A stretch of 64,000 nucleotides of DNA. Origin: Cyanoderma ruficeps. Lineage: Eukaryota; Chordata; Aves; Passeriformes; Timaliidae. The notes under the pieces were generated by a model. The model searched no databases and was not told the origin of the DNA. It saw only the letters and a program-made list of their open reading frames with translations. The DNA lies in NCBI GenBank assembly GCA_008694505.1, contig VZDJ01000346.1, positions 10,341,244-10,405,243 on the forward strand. The letters run 5' to 3'. Within the stretch, counting starts at the first letter, position 1. Each line of letters starts with the position of its first letter. Of the stretch, positions 31,001-39,500 are shown piece after piece. The translations under genes were made by a program, and so were the position numbers.

Positions 31001-34000
31001 GAATACACTAATTCAAAGTTTAATTGACACCTCAGTGCTGAGAAATTTGCTTAATAATATTGACAGATTAATAGCAATAACTTGTTACAGCCTTAGACGT
31101 TATTGAAAATGCCATTGTAGCGGAATCCATTACTATATTTCACGTCAAACAATATGCCTTATATTTCAACATTAAATGAATGCCTCAAAATCATAATAAA
31201 AAGTCTTCCAAATTCCCTGTAGAGCATGTAGTGACAGGACAAGGAGGAATGATTCAAACTGAAAGAGAGTAGGTTTAAATTAGATATGAGGCAGAAATTC
31301 TTTACTGTGATGGTGGTGAAGCACTAGAACAGGTTGCCCAGAGAAGTTGTGGATGCCCCATCTCTGGAAGTGCTCAAGACCAGGTTGGATGAGGCTTTGA
31401 GCAATTTGGTCTAGTAGGAGGTGTCCCAGGCAATGACAGGGGGTTGGAACTAATTTTTTTAAAGGTCCTTTCTAACCCAAAGCCTTCCATGATTGAACAG
31501 GCCGCCTCCTTTCCAGGTCCAAGTCCAAGTGTAAAACATTTAACAAGTTAACACTCTGATAGCAGCAGACTTCTATAATTATATTTAGGGACCCAATACA
31601 GTACTAAATATGGAAAATGCTTATACAGAATGAAAACAAGGATAAAAGATGTTTTGATGACTGCTAATTCTGCACAAAACTGAAGGACCACAATGACCCA
31701 TCTATTATTTGTGCTGACATCTTTGTCTTATTTATAGACAACAAACTATTGCATTTGGGCTGGAACACTTACACTTGCCCCCTGTAAGAAAAAGCTGCAC
31801 TGACAGAGAAAGGCAGGTGACAGCATATGGAAAGGCTACAAGTGAACATTAATCTTTGCATTTAACCTCACCAGCTTCTGCAGCTGACACTAGGTGTTCG
31901 CTTGCGCTGAGGCTTTCCATCTTCCCTTCCTTCTTGTAAGCTTTGATGGCATTGTAACTGGAAAATGTACAATGTAATTTAGTAAAGGTGAAAACAGACC
32001 TTCATCACAAAAAAAACCAACTCCAGAATGACATACCCGACCTAAGATCATGGTGGCACACAGCCTTTGAAGAAAAGGTACCCAAACCACCTTTGTTTAA
32101 TTGATTAATTATCTCTGAGCAGTTAGCTCTTTAACGTGAGGTATGGTAGTATATATTTAAGTCGTATAACTAAACTGTCAGCATCAATGGGATTGCATCT
32201 TGCAAATTATCAGATATCAAGAATTAACTTCTAAAAGAAGTTTATTGGGAGCCACAGTGCTAGGTGTCTACCCTTTAGCTCAGAAATACACTGAGCTTTC
32301 TTCTCTTGATCCAGTTTGCAATCTTTGTGAATTAATAAATTGTCAACAGAAGATGAAGTGTAAATAGCAATCAACAGCAAAGCTTAAGGACTGAAGTACA
32401 GCAGTAACGGAGTCTAGACAACTAACAACTGAGTTTTGCATAGGCATGCCAGCTAACTAGCCCCTAAAATGTTTCAATTAATAGGGATAAGCAGTAAATC
32501 AGGTCACAGTAATAGAGTTAATAAAGTAGAATATTAAAAAACAGGCTTTAAAAGCAAAGCCCATCAACTGACAAAAACAATGAAAAAACTGTCACTAAAA
32601 TGATTAAAAACAATCAAACATTTAGTTTTAGTAAAAACCCTCATGCTCTTTAATTTTTAAGAAATCTATTTAGATTCTTGCTTTTCATGAGGTTTTAAGA
32701 GTTTTTAGAGAATTCCTCATGAACAGTATCACCACCTCTCAAATCCCTTAGTATTTTCACAGCATCAAGAGAATGCACTGCACCTGACAAAGGAACAGGT
32801 CTCTGACTCAAATTGCTTAAACTCTAAAACAGCAAACCATAATAAACATTAACAGATCTGGACTAGATAAGAGAATGACAAGTTTGTAAGTCACTTAGCA
32901 CAATTTTATACCTCCAAAGAAGATGAAATGTATATCTTAACACTACATTGTTCAGGGTGTAATACATTTTACAGTTCTACTTACAAGAAAAAGTAAAGTC
33001 CCCAGGAAGCCCCTGCTCCCACCATGTTTGGAGTTACCCCTTGATACAGGCCTCGTAGTCCTTCATGTTTCCAGACTGTGGTCATACAGTGGAGAATCCC
33101 ATTGTACTTTGGCCTCAGCTCCAATCCATCGCTTACTACGAAAGAAAGAAATTCTATTGGAAAACATTTCAGGAAGATAAAGTTCTACTCCATCCAAGCC
33201 AACACAAAAGTTCACAGCCTCTAAAACAAGCAATAAATAAACACAAAACCTAACTGATCAACCACATTACAAGAGTATTACTTCACAAGTATGCAAAAGA
33301 GTTGGGGTTTACAGCTTTAGAAGCCTAGAGTTCAAGAACATAGGAAAAAAAAAGGGTGGACCCCCCCCCCCCAAAAAATAGATAACTCCATAGCTCAGTA
33401 AGAGGAAAGTTCCTATTAATCTGACAAGGCTAAGTAAATACACTTCTGTGCATTTTTGATGAGCAGCAGATTTGAAGTTTTCCGTCTCTTTTTTTTAGCA
33501 CTCCAGCAATTTTGCATCATATTTCAAGTGATATGGATGACACGTTTCTCTAAGTTGTTTAGACAAGTCCCAAGTACCAACCCTTAAACTCAAATTTTCT
33601 CTTTAAAACGTTCTATAAAGCAATTGGTCACGTCTTACTGATTCCCAAGTCAGTTTCTCCCAGAATTCTCAAAGGCTTCTTCTCCCACCTAATAACGTAA
33701 CACCTGGTTGTCCTAATATTCAGAAAATGTCACTTCAAAAATACAGAAAACACACAAGTTTTTGTCTGACAGATCATGTAGAACATGGATGTGTGTCGCC
33801 CTGATTTTTAGCCTTCTGATGATCTTTACATACCTTCTAGTGGAGTCTCCCACAAATGTAACATAAACAAAAGTAGATTGTTTTCATACCTCTCTGTGAT
33901 GGACTTCTGAATTGACCACTGGGGTCAGAGAGGTGTTCCTCTCATCTACCAATCCTTGATCAAATTCCAAATCCTATAAAAATCCCAAATCATAATAAAC

Positions 34001-36356
34001 TGCCTCCCTCTTTGCCTCACTTCAACCTGCCCGGGTACATGTCGTTCTTTCGTGTCGTAAATTGCGACAGATGTCCACAAAACTTGGAGTGGTAACTACT
34101 ATTACTCCTACCATAACAGCAAGGGAGTAAGTTAATTACTGATGACATATGTAATACGGTCCATAGTGAGATGACAAGAGCTAACAGACACAAGCTGAAA
34201 TACAGGGAATTCTGAACAGAACATTTTATTCAGAGGAGTGGCCAAATAATTGAACAAGTTGCCTGAAGAGCATCTTTGGAGCTACTCAAAACTCCAGCAC
34301 ACAAGACTGAACAAACTGATCTAAAAAAGAGCTTATCTGAGTAGGGGGTGAACTTCTTAGTTCTCTTCTGACCAAAATTACTCTATTATGCCAACATAGC
34401 AGCAGCAGCAGCTTTCATTCTTAATACAGACGTATGGCTAGACTGCCACTGTACATGAAGTGTATTTTTTCTGTCCCCATCAAAATCAATCCTGGTAAAC
34501 AGGCATTTTCTGTTCAGTGCCACATTTATTATTCATTCCCCTTGAACTTTGTGTCCAGTACTGCACATTGTGACAGACTTAAGCATTAAAGGCAAAATGC
34601 TTTTGCTGAGCACAGTGTGACAAGGCCTGAACACCTTGACAACCACTCAAAACTAGAACAAAAACATCTCTTTTCTCCTTCCTGAATAAGTGTTGCTAGA
34701 CCTTTCCCAAAGACATTTATGAAACTTTTTACTATGCAGACACTAGATCAAGTTTATACACATATTAAACAGTATGGGAAATCAGAGACACAAATGCAAG
34801 TCTTTCTGTCAATGATACTGCCAAGAATCTTCACAACATTCATTTCTGATATCAGCTCCTGCTCCCTGGTTGAAGACAAAATACAGGAATTGTTATTTTC
34901 AACCCAAAGAAACATGTGAAAGTACATGACCTCCAAAAGCCACCTAATCCAAACCTGTACTCAAACCAGCTCTAATTAGATCTGGTTACTTAGGGACATG
35001 ACCAGTTGACTTCTGAATGTTTCCATGGCTGAAGAGATTACATCTTCTCTGGGTAACCTTTTCCAGTATTGGACCATTCTCACAGTAAAATAACTGGAAT
35101 TTTCCATGTTCACACTTGTGCCTCTTTATTGGCCTACTAACTATCTCCAAGAATCTGACTTTACCTTCTCTGTGTCTTCCAAATAACACTGTCATAGACT
35201 GCACTTTTAGCTCCCCTCAGCCCTTCCCTTCTGAGGCCAAACTGACTCTGTTCTGTCAGCCTGTTTTATGCCATATGCTTCAGCCCTTTCACCAGTCTGG
35301 GGGCCTCCACTGGAATCACACCAGTGTATCATTGTCTTCAGTCCTTGTCCTGGAGAGCCCCAAACTAGACACAGTACTTCTGACGTAGTCTTACAAATAG
35401 AAAATAGAGAAAAAAGAGTCCTGCTGGCTGTGCTTTTCCTAACGCAGCCCAGGATGTGCCCAACTAGGGCATGCAGTGTTTAAAATTTTGTGAAATATCT
35501 CTGTGATAGTTTGGTGTTGAGATCTTAAAACATCCATGCATCTATTTAAGAAAACAATCCAAAGATACAGTAAAATGTTTCAGCCTCTCTGAAAGAGACT
35601 ATGATAAATGGTGGACAAGTTTCTCAAATTAGCACGAAAGTCAAGAGAAATCACCATGTTTGCCTGTGGAAAAACAAACTAGTTCAGAGTTTTCCGCAAA
35701 ACAATACCGCTACTGTTAACAACCAAGGTTAATCCAAAACTACCGCTATGCTTTGAGTGTTGAAAACATTTGGCATAAAGGTGAACTTTGAACGTGGGCT
35801 TGGGACAATCCACCAGTTAAAAGCAGGCAGTCCTCCGGTGTCCTCTGGCACTGGTGGTCAGGGAAGGGGGGAAGAGGCTGCGCAGCTCTCTAATCTGCCT
35901 GAAAGCAGCTCGAGGCACACCGCACATTCTACAGTCCCTACAAGTGACAAGAAGCTTTGGGATAGCAGGGAAGAGAATCGGAGACCGTCCCTTTCGGCTT
36001 ACGGCCAGTTTATTCCAAGCCGCGGGGCTGCAGCCGGCACCGGGGTGCTGCAGCCGCGCACGAGGCGGGCAGAACAGCGCGGGTTTCGCGCAGAAAGCCC
36101 GGCAGGTCCCGGGCTGGGCGAGCTCAGGCACGGCGGTGCGTCTTTAGCGCGGGACGGCGGGGGGGACGGCCGGTCCGGCCTCACCTGCGAAGCGAATCTT
36201 GACGAGGTCCAGAGGGTGCAGCGCCAGGGTGGACAGGACGCCGCCGCTCATTCCCGCCGCCAGGTTCTCCAGCCGCACGTGCCGCAGCACGGAGCGCGCC
36301 GGCGGCTCCCGCGACAGCGGCTCGCGCGCCGCGCACGCGGGGCCCGCGGTGCCCAT
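21888..36356 (-). CDS. SLC25A32: Mitochondrial folate/FAD transporter
   Basis: Six-helix inner mitochondrial membrane carrier of the SLC25 family, which moves folate and FAD into the matrix for one-carbon and flavin metabolism. Coding exons in transcript order: 36356-36185, 33135-32985, 31957-31872, 30340-30180, 24276-24163, 23624-23479 and 22023-21888; 966 nt, 321 aa (human 315). All junctions are GT/AG and phases match. The three tandem carrier repeats carry signature motifs [10 protein letters not shown] (P48), [10 protein letters not shown] (P146) and [10 protein letters not shown] (P250). The PIW and PYQ variants are typical of the folate/pyrimidine/NAD branch. GLYQG, GLYKG and GFYKG motifs follow each repeat. 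The start has G at -3 and +4. The N-terminal 25 or so residues are variable and a few longer than in human. It is divergent from DCAF13. Confidence 0.97.
22024..23478 (-). other. SLC25A32 intron 6
   Basis: No recognisable repeat family or gene. Short plus-strand reading frames near 22700-22970 resemble nothing known. Confidence 0.7.
23479..23624 (-). CDS. SLC25A32: SLC25A32 exon 6
   Basis: Residues 229-277: [15 protein letters not shown], then the third carrier signature [14 protein letters not shown]. The acceptor is TTTTAG and the donor GTGGGT. It ends two bases into an Arg codon. Confidence 0.95.
23625..24162 (-). other. SLC25A32 intron 5
   Basis: Short intron with no recognised element. 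Confidence 0.75.
24163..24276 (-). CDS. SLC25A32: SLC25A32 exon 5
   Basis: Residues 191-228: [20 protein letters not shown], then the charged loop [12 protein letters not shown]. It is exactly 38 codons, phase 0 at both ends, with donor GTATGA. Confidence 0.95.
24835..24930 (-). mobile_element. CR1 LINE 3' end
   Basis: GAATCATAGAATCATTTTGG followed by GGAAAAGACCTTTAAAATTA and AAGTCCAACC is the reverse complement of the CR1 3' tail. It is about 95 bp, 5'-truncated and plus/minus inverted. It is sense with SLC25A32. Confidence 0.85.
25680..26470 (+). mobile_element. Decayed CR1/L3-like LINE coding fragment
   Basis: Broken translations include a match to [11 protein letters not shown] (near 26285-26315) and ANIKKCKKG (near 26410-26440). 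These resemble the stretch just before the reverse-transcriptase core in CR1-type ORF2, typically LHPRVLKEL then ANVVPIFKKG. An upstream piece near 25740-25790 resembles the endonuclease end (SDHKLV). Many stops and indels show it is ancient. Bounds are approximate. Confidence 0.4.
29390..29539 (+). mobile_element. CR1 LINE 3' end with octamer tail
   Basis: GTCAGGCTGGATGGGGTTCT, GGGTTGG-like text, CCCTTCCAACCCAAGCC, then ATTCTATG repeated about four times (29511-29539). This is the classical avian CR1 tail. It is antisense to SLC25A32. Confidence 0.9.
30180..30340 (-). CDS. SLC25A32: SLC25A32 exon 4
   Basis: Residues 137-190: [17 protein letters not shown] (second carrier signature), then [18 protein letters not shown] and RGLYK. 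The acceptor is CCTCAG and the donor GTAATC. Confidence 0.95.
30647..30948 (-). mobile_element. Solo LTR, same ERVK-like family as 172-475
   Basis: A 302-bp element bounded by TG and CAACA with a perfect 6-bp target duplication GACAGG (30641-30646 and 30949-30954). It aligns colinearly with the LTR at 172-475. On the minus strand it has a TATA box (plus 30752-30758). It therefore lies in the same direction as SLC25A32, about 300 bp upstream of exon 4 in transcript order. Confidence 0.9.
31225..31495 (+). mobile_element. CR1 LINE 3' fragment
   Basis: The order GTAGTGACAGGACAAGGAGG, GAGGCAGAAATTCTTTACTG, AACAGGTTGCCCAGAGAAG, GTTGGATGAGGCTTTGAGCA and AAGGTCCTTTCTAACCCAAA is the CR1 3' UTR region in plus orientation. 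It is antisense to SLC25A32, and the terminal octamers are degenerate. Confidence 0.9.
31872..31957 (-). CDS. SLC25A32: SLC25A32 exon 3
   Basis: Residues 108-136: [17 protein letters not shown], then [12 protein letters not shown]. An 86-nt exon with split codons at both ends. The donor is GTGAGG. Confidence 0.94.
31958..32984 (-). other. SLC25A32 intron 2
   Basis: AT-rich, with no recognised element. Confidence 0.75.
32985..33135 (-). CDS. SLC25A32: SLC25A32 exon 2
   Basis: Residues 58-107: [26 protein letters not shown] and SWGLYFF, covering the first matrix loop and helix 2. The acceptor is TTCGTAG and the donor GTAAGT. Confidence 0.95.
33360..33372. repeat. Poly-C homopolymer
   Basis: About 12 consecutive C follow GGGTGGA and precede an A run. 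Length is likely unreliable in sequencing. Confidence 0.8.
33794..34069 (+). mobile_element. Solo LTR, compact ERVK-like family
   Basis: A 276-bp element starts TGTCGC and ends GCGACA (6-bp inverted termini). It is flanked by GATGTG (33788-33793) and GATGTC (34070-34075), a 6-bp duplication with one mismatch. TATAAA at 33975-33980 precedes AATAAA at 33994-33999, giving a plus orientation and a very short R region. It is antisense to its host gene SLC25A32 and differs from the other LTRs in the window. Confidence 0.85.
34915..35475 (-). mobile_element. Old CR1 LINE fragment
   Basis: Reverse-complement CR1 landmarks occur in order: AACCTTTTCCAGTATTGGAC with CTCACAGTAAAATAA, then GCCCTTTCACCAGTC, TCCTGGAGAGCCCCAAACTA and GTACTTCTGACGTAGTC. 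It is diverged and lacks a clean 3' tail. It lies in SLC25A32 intron 1, sense with the gene. Confidence 0.75.
36185..36356 (-). CDS. SLC25A32: SLC25A32 exon 1
   Basis: Residues 1-57: a variable Ala/Pro/Arg-rich leader, then [18 protein letters not shown] and the first carrier signature [13 protein letters not shown] is at 36356-36354 and the donor GTGAGG follows 36185. A longer reading frame extends upstream, but the family start and strong Kozak context favour this ATG. Confidence 0.93.
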
Positions 36357-36432
36357 CGCCGGCAGCGCGCGCAGGGGCGGGGCCGCGGCGGGGCTCGCGC
36401 CCTCGCGCGAGAACTGCCGCGCGGCGCGTCCG

Positions 36433-36441
36433 GTCACGTGA
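36433..36441. promoter_or_regulatory. CACGTG E-box in the divergent promoter
   Basis: GTCACGTGA contains a perfect palindromic E-box (36435-36440), the site bound by MYC/MAX and USF proteins. It lies 24 bp before the DCAF13 ATG and about 80 bp from the SLC25A32 ATG. Function is inferred from motif and position only. Confidence 0.55.
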
Positions 36442-36464
36442 GCGTGCCGGGACAGGGCGGCGGG

Positions 36465-36534
36465 ATGCGCGTGAAGGTGCTGAGCCGCAACCCCGATGAC
36501 TACGTGCGGGAGACCAAGCTGGACCTGCAGCGCG
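36465..36534 (+). CDS. DCAF13: DCAF13 exon 1
   Basis: Residues 1-23: [18 protein letters not shown] and LDLQR, the conserved Sof1 N-terminus. The donor GTGAGC comes after one base of a Val codon. Confidence 0.95.
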
Positions 36535-39500
36535 GTGAGCGGCGCTCCGCGATCGGCCCCCGGACCGGGACAGCCCGGCACGGCCCGGCCCAGCGCGCCC
36601 GGAAGGGATAGGCCGGCGGCGCAGGAGGGAGGGAGGCCGGAAGGCGTTCGGGTGTCCGTCGTCCGCTCCCCGCCCCGCTCCGCTCCGGTTCCCTTCCCTC
36701 TGGCGCCGCGCTGGTGCCCGCTAGCAGCGAGAATCGGAGGGCTCGGGCGGTGGGCTTTGGGCTTCCCTCCTTCCGAGCGCCGGGAGTTTTCCCCGCGGGC
36801 ATTTGCATGCGGTGCCCTCAGCGGAGGAGAACTTCCCTTGCCGTGCCGCGGGGCCGGGCGGCTGCCTCAGGCTGCATCTCGGGGTGGCAGAGCCTGGGCT
36901 GGAAGCACCGTCAGAGCAGGAGTGCAAGGCTGGGGGTTTGATCACTGTTCTGGTACCCTGAGATTGCGCTTGGTGTTTCCTAGGTTACTCTGCAGTTTTT
37001 TGCACTTAATGCTGTTTCATTCCTGGTGCGTCAAGTTCTGCTTTTTGTACGTTCATCATTAAAACTGCCAAAAAATAGGTTGATTTTACACACAGAATAA
37101 TAGAGTTTTGTAGGTTGGAACGGACTTCTAAAGATTATGTAGTCCAACTCCCCACAGCCTGCCCTGTGGTGAACAGGAGCATCTTCAGCTAGATCAGGCT
37201 GCTCAGAACCTTGATGGGGCATGTGCTGTCTCATTGTAAAAAAAACTTATTACTACTGTGTAATCTAAATTTACCCTTTTTATGTTTAAAACTGTTACTG
37301 ATTGTTGTATCATAACAGAATGTCTAAAAAGTCTGTCCCCATCTTTCTCATAGCCTCCTTTTAAGTACTGAAAAGCCACAGTGAGGTCTACCCAGAACTT
37401 TCTCTTCTCCAGGCTGAACAACCCTGCTGTCAGCCTTTCCTCATAGGAGAGGTAGTCCATCCCTCTGATCATCTCTGCTCTGGACCTGCTCCAGCATGGG
37501 TTTTTAATGTGTGCTTTTTCTGTTGCAGTTCCAAGGAACTATGACCCTGCATTGCATCCATTTGAGGTTGCACGAGAGTACACAAGAGCTCTGAATGCCA
37601 CAAAGCTAGAACGTTTGTTTGCAAAACCCTTTCTTAGTTCACTTGATGGCCACAGAGATGGAGTTAATTGCATGGCCAAACATCCAAAAAGTTTATCTAC
37701 AGTGTTGTCTGGAGCTTGTGATGGAGAGGTAAGCTTACAAACCACAACAAAGAAGGTACCTTTCTTTCTTATTTTCTTTTTTGTGTTTTGTTGGGTTGTT
37801 GGATTGGTTTTGTCACACCTTACTTTCCTGTCTTCTTTCAGCATGTTACCTTCATCCTCGCTTGGAATGTGAAACTTTTTGCTGCTCTATAACTCTGCCA
37901 CTGTACAGGGGAGACAAATGGTAGTGAAAGGTTCATGGGTTGAGATAAGGACAGGGAGGGATCGCTCGCCTGTTACCACCAAGGATGAAACAGACTGAAC
38001 TTGGTGTTACTAATTGAATTTTTTATTAACAAACTCAGAACAGAACAATGAGAAGTAAAATAAGATCTTAAAAATACCTCCTCCTCCCCAGAAGCACAGG
38101 GAAATGGGGGAAGGGGTTACAGTCAGTTCATTACGAGTTGTTCCTGCCTCTGCTCAGGGAGAGGAGGTGCTCCACTCTGGGTCCCTCCCATGGGAGACAG
38201 TTCTCCATGAACTTCTCCTGTATGAGTCCTTCCCACAGGCTGCAGCTTTTCATGAATTGCTGCTGTGTGTTCCTCATTGTGCAGTCCTTCAAGAACAGGC
38301 TGCTCCAGTGTGGGTCCCCCACAGGGTCACGAGTCCTGGGAAACCTGCCCCACTGTGGGCTCCTCTCTCCATGGGTCCAGAGGTCCCTGCCAGGAGCCTG
38401 CTCCAGTGAGGGCTTGCCATGGATCACAGCCTTCTTTGGGTGCATCTGGCCTCGGTGTTCTCCGCAGGTGCAGGGGGATCTCTGCTCTCCCATTAACCTC
38501 CTCCAGGGGTGCCAGGGGCACTGCTGCCTCACCATGGTCTTCATGATGGGCTGCAGGGGAACCTCAGCTCTTCCCCCTCCTTCTTCCCTTGCCCTGGTGT
38601 CTGCAGAGTTATTGCTCTCATGTATTCTTGCTCCTCTCTTCCCTGAGTGCAGTTACATCTGCCCACTTTTATTCCTTCTTAAGTGTCGTTACCACCATTT
38701 CTTATTAGCTTGGCCTTGGCAAGTGGTGGCTCTGTGTGGGAGCTGGCTGGCATTGGCTCTGCTGCATGTGAAGGAAGTTTCCAGCAGCTTCTCACAGAAG
38801 CCATTCCTGTGGACGTCCACTACCAAAACCTGGCCACACAAATCCAGTAAATGTTGTGATTGCTTTTTGCTGCCCACATGACTCCCCTACTCCTCCCCCT
38901 AAAGAAGTTAAACTGTCAGATTAGCGAAGGTGAAGGGGCACACAAGCAAAAATTTTTTCTAATAATTTTTCATACTGCCTAAAAAAGACAAACCCTATTT
39001 ATATATATGTATTTTTGATTGTTCTACATGACTATAATAAGTAGCAATCAGGACACTTGAATTGGAACTAGTTGCAGAAAAAATACCTGTCTTTTCTGAA
39101 TTATCTATCTTTTCTTACCCTTACATTGCTCATTTGATAGTATTTCAATGCTTTAAAGGTATCTTCTGGGCAGTTGGTTGCTTTCTGATCTTTATAGAAA
39201 GTGCATATGTCAGGCAGTAAGTATAAGGGAGGTTAACCTTTTCAGAGAGAAGTGGAACAAATTTCCATGAAAATTTAGTCAGATTTCTTATCCACTGATA
39301 GAGTGAGTAAAATACTGGGTATTATAAATACATAAAAGTATAAAAACTGACCTCCATTTCTTTGTTGTTGTTTTTTTTTAAATAAATCCAAAAGCTTTGA
39401 TGCAGAAACCTCTGTGAGAAGTGGACATCTATAGGAAATGTAGTACAGCAACTGGACTGAAAAAATTCTGTTGGTTCCAAATTTCATTGTGCTTTTGTCT

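Larger units (their letters stand above)
30341..31871 (-). other. SLC25A32 intron 3
   Basis: Contains a solo LTR at 30647-30948 and a CR1 fragment at 31225-31495. Nothing else is recognised. Confidence 0.8.
33136..36184 (-). other. SLC25A32 intron 1
   Basis: Holds a 12-base poly-C run near 33360-33372, a solo LTR at 33794-34069 and an old CR1 at 34915-35475. The end nearest exon 1 lies in the shared CpG island. Confidence 0.8.
35990..36910. promoter_or_regulatory. CpG island, shared SLC25A32/DCAF13 promoter
   Basis: A dense CpG block covers exon 1 of both genes. Only 108 bp (36357-36464) separate the two start codons, so both 5' UTRs are very short or overlap. That gap holds a GC box GGGGCGGGG (36374-36382), a palindrome CTCGCGCGAG (36402-36411) and an E-box. 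There is no TATA box. Confidence 0.85.

Noticed and set aside
35757..36611. 284-codon open frame on the plus strand
   Set aside because: It runs antisense through SLC25A32 exon 1 and overlaps DCAF13 exon 1 in another frame. GC-rich DNA has few stops, and the product resembles nothing.
38138..38881. 247-codon open frame in DCAF13 intron 2
   Set aside because: It lies almost wholly in a solo LTR and crosses its boundary. It matches no retroviral or cellular protein.
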